Positions 30,901 through 39,604 of a stretch of DNA of 45,656 nucleotides are shown in pieces. A program made the translations under genes and the position numbers. Location of the stretch: IMG/VR virus record IMGVR_UViG_3300010158_000116, positions 1 through 45,656 of that record. The stretch is one strand, 5' to 3'. The DNA is from a virus. The notes below the pieces were generated by a model that had not been told where the DNA came from, made no database searches, and saw only the letters and a list, made by a program, of their open reading frames with translations. Numbering within the stretch: position 1 is the stretch's first letter; every line of letters starts with the position of its first letter.

Positions 30901-33900
30901 ATGGATAGTCCGATGGGGGTCTTTGTGGTGTCGTCATTTTGATTGTAAACCGAGGAATAAGCAGTGGGGAAGTCGTTTGCGTCGTCAATGGTGATAGAGC
31001 CGGAGCCAACGGTTGCCGAGTAAGTCAGCGTGGTGTTGATGTTGGGCTGACCGCTTACGCCAGACTGATACCAAGGCTGAGTGAAATTCATAGACGCATT
31101 TGTGGTGAGTGTCGTTTGACCACTTGGGTTTGAGGCGACAAGTGCGCCAGCGGTTAATACGCCGTTGTTGGCAACGGTTCCATTGTCTGCTCCACTGAGA
31201 ACGGGGGCATTCTTGCCGTGGTTGTTGGCAAAACTGCCAATAACGTTTGGAATGGTAACAGTTTCACCCGCACTGTGATTGTATTGAAACGACTGCCCTT
31301 CGGCAAGCGACCAAATTACCGCCCCAGCGTTGGCTTGTGTAATGTCGCTACCGTCGATTGTTGAATACGAGCCACTAATTACAACGGCTTCTTGCGTTTC
31401 GCCGTCGCCAACAATGACGACGTTGTTGGCGTTGCCGTAGGTCAAGTTTATGAAATTGGTAATGGGTGCAACGGGGCTTCCCGAACGTGCAGGCTTGTAA
31501 GAACTGCCCGAAGTCAGTCCGCCGTTTACAATTAACGCTTGCGAGGACTGAGAAACAATGTCGGAAAAAAGAGTTCCGCTAACGTATGAGCCGAGGAAGG
31601 CGGGGGCGACTGTTTCAATGTCTCCCGTCGTGCTACTGCCAAAATAACGATTGCCGGAAAGCCAACTGCCGACGGCGGTTCCCGCAACGTGCTTCTTGGC
31701 GATGGCGTCCACATACACACAACCAGAACCCGTATTTTGATATCCGGTGTTCGTAATCATTGAGCCGTCGGAATAACCAGCGGAGTTGTATGCAAAAAAC
31801 GAATTTTTGGCGTAGTCGCCGTTGGTGTAGGGGGTGGTAGCCAAGGTGTAAGCGGGGCTTCCCGTGTTAGCGACAAAATACGGTTGAGCAACGTTTACAA
31901 CGCCGCCACTGACGTAAACGTCCGTCTCCGTGCTACTGACGGTAAAGGTGTTTGAGGTTGTTCCCGTGATATTTACACCGACCAAGTTCAACGTCGTTGG
32001 GATAATGCCGGAAATGGTGACGGTCTGAAGCGTTGCAAGATTGTGCGTTGCGGAGGTCGTGTAAGTAACGGCAGAACCCGTGGTCGAAACTCCAATAATT
32101 GTCCACGACTGCGATTTTGTTGTGACCGTGTATAGAGCGTTGCGGAAGAGGTAGGTAGAGTTAATGTTTATATTTGCGGTGGAATCAACAAAGAACGTTG
32201 AGGTTCCGGTCTGTAATGACGTTGATTGAACCAACGTCGCCGCAGGAGTTTTTGCAAAGTTGGTCAAAGACAACGTGACTTTGCCATAGGGTGCAGTAAC
32301 AGAACCAACGTCCTGTGCCCGCCACGGGAAGGTTCGGAACTGACCATAAAAAGATGATTCGCCAATCTGCGAGCCGTCCAGAGTGCAAAAAGGATAAACC
32401 AACGAAGGCGTGAAGGTCGAAGACGAAACAAGCAACCAATTGCCGGAAACCGTGGTGCTTCCGCCGTTGGTGTCTATGGTTGAACTGCCGTCGGCAATAT
32501 TGACAGCCACATTGGAAGAAAGCGTCCCCGTGAAGGCGTTGGAGATAGTGAAATAACTTGTGTCCGCCAAATATGCCGATACAGAGCCGCCCGTTGAAAG
32601 GTGTGAACTACCGTCGGTGGCGAGGCTCCACGTTCCCGTCAGCGTTCCACCAGACGGGTTGGTTGCACGGGTAATGGTGAACTGCGTAGAGGTGGCAGAA
32701 ACAACCTTTTCGCCGGTGGCCACGTTGAAGTTGGTGGTTCCCGTGACCGTGATGTAGTCGCCCGCTTGCAGGTTGTTGCCTGCGGTATAAGTCCAAGTGT
32801 ATAGGCCTCCACCAGCCGCCGAAGAAGAAACGGTAGTGATAGAACCGTAGGCGGTTTTGGAAATGTTGAATGACGTGGACGAGGGAACGCTTGAAATCGT
32901 GTAAGTGCCGTTGATGTAATTTCCACCCGACAACGTAACTTGTTGCCCAACAACAAAGGGGTGCGCCGACGAGGTGGCAACCAAGCACCACGCTTCGTTG
33001 TAAGGGGAAGAATTAGTTACGATTGACGTAACTGCATATGAAGGTAAGGAGACACCCGCACTGCCAACGCTGGGGATTCCGGTAACGGTGGTGCTGGTGG
33101 GGATTCCACTGCCCGTAATCGTTGTACCAATGCTCGGTGAGTATGAACCGCTAGTCAAAGACATTGGGTTCTGAGTAGAAACCGTCGAACCCGTAATCAA
33201 CTTGTTTTGTAACGAAGAAGGGGTGGTAATCGAAAAGGCTTGGCCAGGGCTGGCGTAGGTATATGAACCTTGTGCGCCCGTGTTGATGTAAATTGCGTTG
33301 TTGGCAGCGTCCACGCCTACAACCGTGGACGCTGCAAGGTATCCGCCAATTACCCCAAACGCCATTCCGACTTGGATACCCACTGTGCTATTTACAATCA
33401 AACGGGTAACGGCATTTATCATAATTCCAACCGCCCCAACGCTGGTGGTGGTGCTAGTGCTGGAAAATGTAAGAGTGGTGGAACTATTGACGGTTACAAC
33501 GGTGTAAAAACCCGTGTATGCCGAAATGTTCGCAAACGAAATCAAGTCGCCAACCGAACGTCCGTGGGCGGTTCCCGTTACCAAAACGGCATAATAGTTA
33601 GTAGGTGAACCAGCGGCTGTAATCGAGGTTACGGTGTGTAAGGTAGAGGCATACGAGGCTGTGATATATCCGGTAATGGTCGGGTTTTGAAATTGCGTTG
33701 TAAACGTTGCACCAGAAATGGGTGCGGAAATCGCTTGACCAATTAAGGTTCCACCAGCGTTGGTGGGGTCGTAGAGATTATCTCCGCTAAGAACCGACGG
33801 GCTGGGAATTGGGGTGTTGATGTATCCCGTGTTGTCGAGGTAGTCAAAGAGGATAAAACTCTTTGGGCTTCCAATGGTTGCACCGGCAATTTCGTGATAT

Positions 33901-35483
33901 TGAGCGGTTGCGCTGATACTTGCACCCGACATTGCGCCATAAATGGAAACAATGTAAGCGGTTCCGCCACCGTTGGACGTTCCCGTTGTCGAATTGGTGA
34001 CGGTGAACTGCGAACTGTCTGCGTATGCGATAGTCGCATTAGAGAGGTTGAGCGAGGGCGTATCGGTAAGACCAATAATCGTGACCGCCTGACCCGCCAC
34101 AAAAGAGTTGGGTGCGGTGTAGGTGACTGTCGTTCCATTACCCACAGCCGACGAAATCAAAGCGGTGGTAGAAACCGACACGCTTACATAGTCGGTTGAA
34201 GAAACCGTCGTGGAATAGTTGTAGGAACTAGGCGTTGCGCCAGAAATCGTAATGGGCGTTCCAACGGGCTTTTGAAGGTAACTGTCGTTCCACCCAATTT
34301 GGAAATATCCCAAAGTGGCAACTCCCGTTTGCCCCGTCAAAGTGCCGGAAGCATTGGAACTAACGGTAAATTGCGTCGAGGTTGCGGTGGCAACCGGAAC
34401 GTTCGTCAGGTTAAACGCCGAGTTCGTTAGCCCTAAAACGGTAACTACGTCGCCCACGGAAAAGTTGTTGCTTGCGGTATAGGTGACTGTCGAAATACCA
34501 TCACCACTTGCGCCCGTGATTTGAGCGGCATTTTTCACTGTAGAAAAATTACTTGACGTGGTGGCGTTGGTGCTGGTGTTTGACTGAGTGTCCTGCAAGG
34601 TTAAATAACCTGCCGACACCGCTGTAATTACACCAAGGTAATTCGAGTAAGAGTCTGTAAGCGTTTGCCCAACAACAAAGTTGAGTCCGTCGTTGTTTGG
34701 AAGAAAAACAACGTTATTGGGAATTGTTACTGTTACGGTTCCCGCACCCGTGGTGGGGGCAGAAATGGTAATTTGCTTTGACGAACCAATTGAAACAATG
34801 GTTGCACCGGACGGAATGTTTGTTCCTGATACCGACATACCTACGGCAAGGTTGGCGGTTGAAGAAACGTTGGTCAAAACTGCAGTCGAACCGTCCGTGG
34901 TTGCAGTCAGCGTCCACGGCAAGTTGGTGTAATAACCAGATGAGAGCGTGTAGTCGGAGAAAAGGCGACGCATAACGGCTTGCGGAACGTCTGGTGGAGT
35001 AGAAAAATTCATTGTGATTGGGGTTCCGCCACCAATGGTGTCGGGGTATGGAACCGCAGTCCACGTTGGAACGTTTGTGGTGGGAATCAAACCAACCGAT
35101 TGAATGTTGGCTTGCTCACTGTAAAAATTGTCCGTTGAGGTATTACCACCATAACCTTCGATAACGGCAAGATTTTGACCCTTTTGGAAACCAGCAACCT
35201 CATCTATGAAAAGCCACGATTGGTCAGCACCCTTGGGAAAGTCGTTTGCGTAAATCGCACTGCCGATAAGGGTGCTATTAGTTGTTGTGGAAAAGCCGGT
35301 GAAAAAACGAGTAATGTCCTCAACCTGAATAGAACTGTAAAGCGAAATGCTATCCAAAATGTTGCCAGCGGCAACTTTGGTCAGGGTTGAAAGTGCTGAG
35401 GCTGCGTCGGACGTTTGCGGAACAGACCACCCTTGGTCGGTCTGGGCATTGGCGTAATTGGGGGCTGCAGTCAGAATCCTCAT
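24966..35483 (-). CDS. Giant modular tail protein, 3505 residues
   Basis: The largest gene of the window. The N-terminal 150 residues look like an attachment domain. Residues about 200-1100 and 2650-3000 are chains of small beta modules of two types: GM.VSGTGIPSGT followed by TLS.ATA, and a VTYTA...GD.VTV.GL...STQFTV type. Residues about 1750-2150 have Tyr/Trp-rich segments compatible with fibronectin type III-like folds (GEFYWVFVRVSKDFHQKAWW). The C-terminal 130 residues (HPAGTFYPLGSPYPLTVPG, LKVMWTDPTTWEAFLAFL, GEIFILLNPVENERRYIFV) match the distal-tail-like domain of actinophage minor tail proteins. Position after the tape measure gene supports a distal tail and host-recognition role. The frame is unbroken over 10.5 kb. 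Confidence 0.9.
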   Translation of the reverse strand: MRILTAAPNYANAQTDQGWSVPQTSDAASALSTLTKVAAGNILDSISLYSSIQVEDITRFFTGFSTTTNSTLIGSAIYANDFPKGADQSWLFIDEVAGFQKGQNLAVIEGYGGNTSTDNFYSEQANIQSVGLIPTTNVPTWTAVPYPDTIGGGTPITMNFSTPPDVPQAVMRRLFSDYTLSSGYYTNLPWTLTATTDGSTAVLTNVSSTANLAVGMSVSGTNIPSGATIVSIGSSKQITISAPTTGAGTVTVTIPNNVVFLPNNDGLNFVVGQTLTDSYSNYLGVITAVSAGYLTLQDTQSNTSTNATTSSNFSTVKNAAQITGASGDGISTVTYTASNNFSVGDVVTVLGLTNSAFNLTNVPVATATSTQFTVSSNASGTLTGQTGVATLGYFQIGWNDSYLQKPVGTPITISGATPSSYNYSTTVSSTDYVSVSVSTTALISSAVGNGTTVTYTAPNSFVAGQAVTIIGLTDTPSLNLSNATIAYADSSQFTVTNSTTGTSNGGGTAYIVSIYGAMSGASISATAQYHEIAGATIGSPKSFILFDYLDNTGYINTPIPSPSVLSGDNLYDPTNAGGTLIGQAISAPISGATFTTQFQNPTITGYITASYASTLHTVTSITAAGSPTNYYAVLVTGTAHGRSVGDLISFANISAYTGFYTVVTVNSSTTLTFSSTSTTTSVGAVGIMINAVTRLIVNSTVGIQVGMAFGVIGGYLAASTVVGVDAANNAIYINTGAQGSYTYASPGQAFSITTPSSLQNKLITGSTVSTQNPMSLTSGSYSPSIGTTITGSGIPTSTTVTGIPSVGSAGVSLPSYAVTSIVTNSSPYNEAWCLVATSSAHPFVVGQQVTLSGGNYINGTYTISSVPSSTSFNISKTAYGSITTVSSSAAGGGLYTWTYTAGNNLQAGDYITVTGTTNFNVATGEKVVSATSTQFTITRATNPSGGTLTGTWSLATDGSSHLSTGGSVSAYLADTSYFTISNAFTGTLSSNVAVNIADGSSTIDTNGGSTTVSGNWLLVSSSTFTPSLVYPFCTLDGSQIGESSFYGQFRTFPWRAQDVGSVTAPYGKVTLSLTNFAKTPAATLVQSTSLQTGTSTFFVDSTANININSTYLFRNALYTVTTKSQSWTIIGVSTTGSAVTYTTSATHNLATLQTVTISGIIPTTLNLVGVNITGTTSNTFTVSSTETDVYVSGGVVNVAQPYFVANTGSPAYTLATTPYTNGDYAKNSFFAYNSAGYSDGSMITNTGYQNTGSGCVYVDAIAKKHVAGTAVGSWLSGNRYFGSSTTGDIETVAPAFLGSYVSGTLFSDIVSQSSQALIVNGGLTSGSSYKPARSGSPVAPITNFINLTYGNANNVVIVGDGETQEAVVISGSYSTIDGSDITQANAGAVIWSLAEGQSFQYNHSAGETVTIPNVIGSFANNHGKNAPVLSGADNGTVANNGVLTAGALVASNPSGQTTLTTNASMNFTQPWYQSGVSGQPNINTTLTYSATVGSGSITIDDANDFPTAYSSVYNQNDDTTKTPIGLSIGSLGRVVGNTPVGSTQISINVTSGFQQPIALSGTSNFQIVINGDTLTCSSILNNTSSYVFTLTSPTTNTYPDLSPVSTAVMDVSSTITSISVPYFYPTVNVVIGNPITSLTTTPTPIALTNGLNLYLVYGTASAVVTVAQDTPAGSTTIPIQYFKPPHNFPAVIGSNGVITNYNTIITVGLNIPLNQNDVVLLTSGDGTTTQTLTVTAYTPETSTSFSVKPFNPNYPYDNTAQIQYLYPLVLDSGAVQETVYPTALPYSTSNITAGTPPFALPIAFPTVYNHSAGATLEWYEFPTNPAIGDVTYRPDLDSFYIFDGNGWSYARVHNVQNVYSVLGAVSSSYKDKEIFTLVDPVTGAVGTADSFSNNSPASYTVNVGNVRPTDPNGNEWSASSLQNVLLNARVVVPQSTSVALRAIAMQITFRGGPSVAGIYLSPSDILEISDSTNPYIGWTYSDVENDPQTGWDVRVFDDFTYQNSAFDPNSSTPIWKKSANNDASSVFLTSDGFTGTKRFISGEFYWVFVRVSKDFHQKAWWSDWNSAYFATLVTQPQQPLVTAFTDNTNAVNHLAIQVSDNLLGDNNADFGSSVGGWHKGTNDTAGTSLYFGKTATNSSSSFTKGQLISSIPVGASGYVSTVGALSTTTGTGTFSVSSLNGATVKATGFPIGSTSPTSPPFWVTVQNADGTNAEQILVKNLSDGSKTKADTFKIILRNYNYSTGTGGTGLTHSKWSQIVYGLQQPIYTGSNGILSFTYDTTVLGTAVWKIVEPATGGTYSKSVTNSYNIVEGNDQHKNYVLIDDPNDSLPVGSGQSLDCQIQYSTWTVPAAKSYYTFNSAGSSQAVTFIQPKATQTAPTSAQSAEPAKIISVVGATTSGGADVRIGYLSQDHACGTDQHTGKVKVITHLKVTVTNTNISVSPLNSATPNATRLYDDGWRKGDIFKVFGHPFKADGTQDTSRTVAAIFTVASNFSGGQFAGGVSTWNIPVVPTTSCPMYTIPGTKMSAIPVGNMVHYVPAPRHASRKKVIFDKSLNQGQWAGQTVRKNDKLQFTTNKVVGGSTAQGQWFTPQKQVSNKTYQTFYVGLTQYYATYKNAVIPSDPYTTLSIPLGTSSFTGNTTNGSTTVSNISASLLGGLTIGMNVSGTGIPSSTTITYINNINNSITLSNKATANGTTTTITTSVASNAYQSWIISGVGMPAGAYVVSNTASSGGSFTVTLSNSCQQAATGYNGSTGSFTLSGTVDVILYSPAAKKIPAGSTSIPVTPFYSNFNYDAYCPIVITNPPIFGQNTATIDPSLSGTYASPLTAEISLAPASWNGWTATNSVPVYAGNTYGFGGFSKMIEGTRVPSTAGISTPDYPLFTPYVDWYDSYGNLIATSNGTRSLTKPLVTGNITSGSNQLSNVSPITNVAVNQVISGIGIPSGTTVSSISGTTITMSANATASLTNINIYVHNNFTAGTKLNPVQDAATVLTDTKNVWGQGWCPAFMVATAPQNYVLAYAATTSGVTSSTAQLNFSIGLAHSISAGTPLTFNGTFNVITTTTTAQGATTMAVRFTTGTVPPTVGNITVSASYACPRFQWVNVLNTDAYSLSAVMFKAMQAPAPTSDYSPLNTSLATLQSSVVTGAINQPNNNALTIPSSTPTLGEASIYVIDPANDAGTREIHYGSGNSALWSSLTSAANVGDTSIILNSVEGLAANSALTVDFGSSQVEYVNISSTWNGSATVTLASPLWFSHKKGAQIYAATAGISGQVRQNQNSGTQVAVFNWNTAAWVNTANTHTSYKVLVERSEDQGQTWSSLRGGSQLQVNSSGFTSLIDYEAIPNQTTIYRITPTYTTPAGKGVVGIRSASLQANTISNNSWWIASTSDDSIRFAINVLDGMDESQRHPAGTFYPLGSPYPLTVPGVVTGRDGSLKVMWTDPTTWEAFLAFLKRGEIFILLNPVENERRYIFVNQDIQIVHHAAVNPYREITIPFVESAPPTYTYVN

Positions 35484-35521
35484 AGTCGGCTCTCTACCAC
35501 TCTACTCCGCCTTTGGAAAAA

Positions 35522-38221
35522 CTACCGCCCCATTGCCCGCAACGTGCGGTGAAATTCTTTGAACTGACCTTCGACGTGGTGCTTGATGAGTTCGACAGTG
35601 TGCTGGTCGGCATTGCCATTGACCACAATGTTCACGTTGGGGGCTTGCTGAGCCTGTCCGTTGCCTCGACTGCCACGACTCAGGGCGTGAACCGCCGAAA
35701 TGCTCAATACGGCTTCACCCGCCTGAAGAATGGCGGGAACTTCGGAACCCTTGCGGCCAGGAACCATACCGCCTTGGTGAAACTTGATGACTTTGGCAGT
35801 CTTCGTGTCGTGGACGGTTCGGGTCGGCTTGGGAGGCCCTGAATTTCCAAGACCGAGGAAGTGTCCAATTCCCTTCAGCGCACCGCCAATTTGGTGACGG
35901 AACTGATACGCCAAAAGACCGGCAGCAACCACCTGCCCAATACCAGGAATCAAGTTTGCCAACGCCTCTGCACCTGCCATTTCAGCACCCGTGGCAACTG
36001 CGTCTGCACCGAGGCTTAGACCCAACTTTTTAGCAAGCGAGGTTCCACCCAACTTTGCCAGACCGCCACCAATTTTGGTTGCGCCGAACTTCTCTGCCAT
36101 TGCGCCAAGGCGACCTCCACCCGCTCGAAGAAGACCATTGCGAGCAAATTTGGCAAGACCCTTTTCGCCAAACTTTTTCATTTCGCTTTCAGCCTTGTTT
36201 TTGATTTCTTTTTCAATTGGGTTTGAGCCACTGCCACCCACACCACCGCCACCTTTTTGAATGACTTTGGTGAGGTTGATAATGGCGTTCGTCAGGTTCA
36301 CGGTGGGGTTTTTGGTGTTGGTGGACAACATTCCACCAAGGTCGCCAGTCATTCCGCCAGCCTTGCCCAATAACTTGCCAGCCATTCCACTGAATTTTCC
36401 AATAATGGGAATTTTGGAGAATAACTTGACCGCCAAGCCGGAGTGTTTTTCCACTTCCTTAGCGACGATACCCTCAACCTTTGAGGTTGTTCCGCCACCC
36501 AAACGCTTTAGCATTGGAATAGACGCAATAGCACCTGCTACACCTTCGCCGCCTTCGAGGGCAGTAACGCCCATCTTGGCAACCTTTCCAAGACCAAACA
36601 ACGATTTGACCTTGCCTCCCACCGAACCCATAATTCCGGTAAGACCACCAAGCCCGCCAGCAATTGCCTTGATTCCCGAAAGCATAAAGTCAATCGGGCC
36701 TCCAAACATCTTTTTAGCAAACCACACCGTTGCAAGTATGGCAAAAGCGTCCTTCAAAAGACCCACACCACCGACCAATTTTGCCATTGAAGCAATGACG
36801 AGAAGAAATTGGTTTCCCGCTTTGATGAGAATGGCTAGAAACTTAACAAAATATTCGACCAAAAGGGCAAGATACGGCAACATCTGAATCAACGTCGGCA
36901 AGGCGGCGATAAAAAACTGTGCGAACGTCGTTGCCAACAACGGGAGAAGGGGCGCAATGGCAACAATGGTTTGTTCGAGGGCGTTCAGGAAGACTTGCAT
37001 TTGCCCATTGCTGACCATATCGCTGAACGCCTTAGATACCGCTTCGGCGGCGGGCTGAAGGTTTTTGGCAAACGTGTTTGCCATATCGGTCAAAATGTAA
37101 GCCAGACCCTTGAAATCGCCCTTGCCGTTGATAATGGTGGTCAAAATACCCACCAAGGGCTTAGCCATTTGTGCAATGACGTTGATGACTGATTCTGCAA
37201 TGGTCAGAATGGCTGGCAAAATGCCTTGGGCTAGGGCGTTGAACAAGGGAACTAAAACCGTGAAAATATCACCAAGGCTCTTACCGAGTGCTTCGGTTGT
37301 TGCCTGAATCGCAGTCGCCATAGATTCGAACACGGGCTGTAGCGCATTGAGAAGCGGGGTCAAAGCCTGTGCGAATGATTCAAGAATTGGAAGAAGACCG
37401 ACACCAATAGACTGATAAATCAACATCAAGTCATTTTTCAATCTGTCCATAGGAGAACGGCTTGCCGACGCAATTCCCTGAACGTGCTTGTTGATATCTT
37501 GAAGCAACAAGTCCTGAGCCGCAAGCAGACCAGAGGTCGCTTCGGTAGCCTTAATTCGCTGTTGCTCAGCCTTCGAGAGCGACACACCCGTTCGCACCAT
37601 TGCGCTCATACGCTTGGCGGGGTCGGTCAAAACACGGCTCAGGAGTCGGGCTGAACCAACTACAGAACCACCGCTACCGCCACCCATAACCTCAGCCATA
37701 TTTGCAGCGTTCTGCAATGTAAGTTTCATATCGCTGGCGTGTGCTTGATACAACTTCGCAAGGTCTTGGTTGGGAAGCAGAAGGTTCTGTGCTTGGATAT
37801 ATTGGTTTTTAGCAATACCCGTTTGAACAGACAGGCTGTTTGCCTGATTGTCGAGGATTACCGAGTAGGCACGACCCGACTTAGTAACTTGGTCGTTGGT
37901 TTTTACTATTTTGCCGGATTGGTCTACGATATTGCCCGAAATGTTCTTCAGGCTCACGCCCATTGCGGCTTGGTTGTTGAGAAGGACAGCCTGAATCTTC
38001 TGCAACTTGACTTGCTGTGCGCCGAGTTCAAGACCCTTATCAACGGCTGTGCCAAGGGCAAGCCAACCAACGGCTTTCTTTAGGATTCCACCAAGTTCGT
38101 TGAACTGCTCGCCAACCTTTTTGGAAGTTTCCGAGGCGGCTTTTTCGGTTTCCTTAAACGACTCCTTTACCCCCGAAGCGTCGCCAAGGATTTTATAAAG
38201 GAGTGAGTTTTCGTCTGCCAT
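35522..38221 (-). CDS. Tape measure protein
   Basis: 899 residues. The N-terminal helical coiled part (GVKESFKETEKAASETSKKV) and a central hydrophobic region with several membrane-like helices (TIVAIAPLLPLLATTFAQFF and others, about 420-560) are followed by glycine-rich stretches and a C-terminal helix with HVEGQFKEFHRTLRAMGR. This and the position right after the tail assembly chaperones identify it. By the usual 0.15 nm per residue it predicts a tail of roughly 130 nm (inference). Confidence 0.93.
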   Translation of the reverse strand: MADENSLLYKILGDASGVKESFKETEKAASETSKKVGEQFNELGGILKKAVGWLALGTAVDKGLELGAQQVKLQKIQAVLLNNQAAMGVSLKNISGNIVDQSGKIVKTNDQVTKSGRAYSVILDNQANSLSVQTGIAKNQYIQAQNLLLPNQDLAKLYQAHASDMKLTLQNAANMAEVMGGGSGGSVVGSARLLSRVLTDPAKRMSAMVRTGVSLSKAEQQRIKATEATSGLLAAQDLLLQDINKHVQGIASASRSPMDRLKNDLMLIYQSIGVGLLPILESFAQALTPLLNALQPVFESMATAIQATTEALGKSLGDIFTVLVPLFNALAQGILPAILTIAESVINVIAQMAKPLVGILTTIINGKGDFKGLAYILTDMANTFAKNLQPAAEAVSKAFSDMVSNGQMQVFLNALEQTIVAIAPLLPLLATTFAQFFIAALPTLIQMLPYLALLVEYFVKFLAILIKAGNQFLLVIASMAKLVGGVGLLKDAFAILATVWFAKKMFGGPIDFMLSGIKAIAGGLGGLTGIMGSVGGKVKSLFGLGKVAKMGVTALEGGEGVAGAIASIPMLKRLGGGTTSKVEGIVAKEVEKHSGLAVKLFSKIPIIGKFSGMAGKLLGKAGGMTGDLGGMLSTNTKNPTVNLTNAIINLTKVIQKGGGGVGGSGSNPIEKEIKNKAESEMKKFGEKGLAKFARNGLLRAGGGRLGAMAEKFGATKIGGGLAKLGGTSLAKKLGLSLGADAVATGAEMAGAEALANLIPGIGQVVAAGLLAYQFRHQIGGALKGIGHFLGLGNSGPPKPTRTVHDTKTAKVIKFHQGGMVPGRKGSEVPAILQAGEAVLSISAVHALSRGSRGNGQAQQAPNVNIVVNGNADQHTVELIKHHVEGQFKEFHRTLRAMGR

Positions 38222-38262
38222 AAGGGTTTACCTAGCCCTTAGTCTGCCACAGGATTTTAGAA

Positions 38263-38801
38263 TTACCCATTGCGGGCGGCACGTTCCGCTTCTTCTTGCT
38301 CATAGGCACGAAGATTCCATATAGCCTGCCATTCCACTAACTCTTTTGAAGATAGTGGTCTATGCGCTGGGGAACCTTCGAGAAGTTCGCCAACCGTCCG
38401 ACCCAATTTTTCCGCTAACTCAAAGAGAAAGCGTCGGTCAGGGTTGGCTAAGAGTCTTTTCCCGCAACATCAGCCGCCCCGTCAGCCAAACCCGAAAGTT
38501 CCATTGCGACGGTAGCGATTTGCTCAATGGCAGCGGCACTCTTAGCAAGAAGAGCGTCACGGTCATTTTCGCTAAACACCCTCTCGCCCGTTTCGGGGTC
38601 GTAGGTACAAAGGATAACAATTTCGGGCAGCACGTTGCCGAGGTCAATGTTGCCACCATTTTCAGCGGCCGACGCCAACATCTTGCTACGGTCACGGGCG
38701 GTCATTGACTTGACGACAACGCTCACATTCCACTGCTTGACTTCGACAACCTTCGACTCAATGTCGTCGGAAGCAAAAATCTGTTCTGAAAGGCTAGACA
38801 T
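38263..38801 (-). CDS. Tail assembly chaperone, frameshift product (gpGT type)
   Basis: A -1 shift at GGGAAAA (38457-38463) joins 115 residues of the upstream frame to 64 residues of the next (RLLANPDRRFLFELAEKLGR, TVGELLEG, SSKELVEWQAIWNLRAYE), giving 179 residues. The second part fits the DUF4035/T-domain family and has no start of its own. It ends 41 bases before the tape measure gene. The ratio of the short and long forms governs tube assembly around the tape measure in lambda. Confidence 0.9.
38448..38801 (-). CDS. Tail assembly chaperone (gpG type)
   Basis: 117 residues with a beta-rich N-terminal part (VEVKQWNVSVVVKSMTARDR) and PETGERVFSENDRDALL, the hallmark of G-type chaperones. Terminates six codons... 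the stop follows the slippery site by two codons. The ATG has GGAGT upstream. Confidence 0.9.
   Translation of the reverse strand: MSSLSEQIFASDDIESKVVEVKQWNVSVVVKSMTARDRSKMLASAAENGGNIDLGNVLPEIVILCTYDPETGERVFSENDRDALLAKSAAAIEQIATVAMELSGLADGAADVAGKDS
38457..38463 (-). promoter_or_regulatory. -1 ribosomal frameshift site GGGAAAA
   Basis: Read on the minus strand as G GGA AAA in the chaperone frame, an X XXY YYZ heptamer. Shifting back by one base opens the 64-codon T frame, while the zero frame stops two codons later. Confidence 0.92.
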
Positions 38802-38813
38802 AGCACTCCGTTT

Positions 38814-38831
38814 CTAGGGGTAAACCCCTAG
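38814..38831 (-). terminator. Hairpin between tail tube and chaperone genes
   Basis: CTAGGGG-TAAA-CCCCTAG, a perfect 7-bp stem with a 4-base loop and no T-run. It lies in the 67-base gap after the second tail tube gene. It may reduce transcription into the chaperones or protect the 3' end of the tube mRNA. Confidence 0.45.
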
Positions 38832-38868
38832 TCATAGAGTGTAGTCGCTGTTTTGGAATCGTGCAGGA

Positions 38869-39591
38869 TTACAGAATCGAGCGGGTCACGACACCCGTGA
38901 CCTGCAATTCGCCGTCAAACGAAATCACAGCGTTCACGCCCGACTTCAAGTCATACTTGTTCAGGAGAGCCTGACCGTAGAAGACAACCGAAGGGGTCTG
39001 ACCCGTAAACGCCCCAGGCGTCGAAGGCCCGTAGATGAACGAGATGAACTTGCCAGCGTCCTGAAAAGAAATCAGCGAGTTCATAATTGCGTCAGTTCCA
39101 CCCGTGGTGGTCGAAGAACCGGCGGTGGGGTCATACATACCGGCAAACGTAATCGTGTAGGCCTTCAGACCCACAATGTAGGTCTTTACACCAGCCTGCG
39201 AGAACGTGGTCGTCTCAGGGGTTTCTATTTGCGTCGGGAACGAAACGTCGTTGATGAAGGGCGAGAGGTTCACCATAGGAAGCACGGGGCTTCCTGCAGC
39301 AGCGGAAACCGAAGAGGGTGACACCGAGAGGGTGTAGGACGTCGTGGCGGTGGCAAACGGGGTTGCCGTGCCAACGGGGATACCGTTCACGAACGCACCG
39401 TAGACCGTCGAGGTCGGGGTGGAAATCGCCTTGTCCGCTAGTGAAATACCGCCAGCGAGCAAAGTTCCCGCCGTGGGGGTCACGGTCAGCGAACCACTCG
39501 TAATCGAGCCTGTGTTTATCGTAGCGGCACTTGTTTCGTAGCCAATTGCCAGAAACCCGTTCTTACCGTGTTGGAAAGCAGGAGTAGCCAT
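38869..39591 (-). CDS. Major tail tube protein, copy 2
   Basis: 240 residues. Shares with the gene just upstream the start MA(G/T)P.F.HGKN, the block ETTTF..(S/A)GVKTYI.GLK, the IT.AG.YD motif and NKYDLK..V.AVI.FD.E near the C-terminus, so the two are tandem paralogues. Position before the chaperones supports the tail tube role. Which copy is the tube and which a decorated or minor form cannot be read here. Confidence 0.8.
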   Translation of the reverse strand: MATPAFQHGKNGFLAIGYETSAATINTGSITSGSLTVTPTAGTLLAGGISLADKAISTPTSTVYGAFVNGIPVGTATPFATATTSYTLSVSPSSVSAAAGSPVLPMVNLSPFINDVSFPTQIETPETTTFSQAGVKTYIVGLKAYTITFAGMYDPTAGSSTTTGGTDAIMNSLISFQDAGKFISFIYGPSTPGAFTGQTPSVVFYGQALLNKYDLKSGVNAVISFDGELQVTGVVTRSIL

Positions 39592-39604
39592 TATTTATTC
39601 CTTC

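Noticed and set aside
24966-35483. Numerous 60-130 codon frames on the plus strand and in other frames across the giant tail gene
   Set aside because: They are mirror frames of a single unbroken 3505-codon gene with protein-like repeats; none has a ribosome site or family match.
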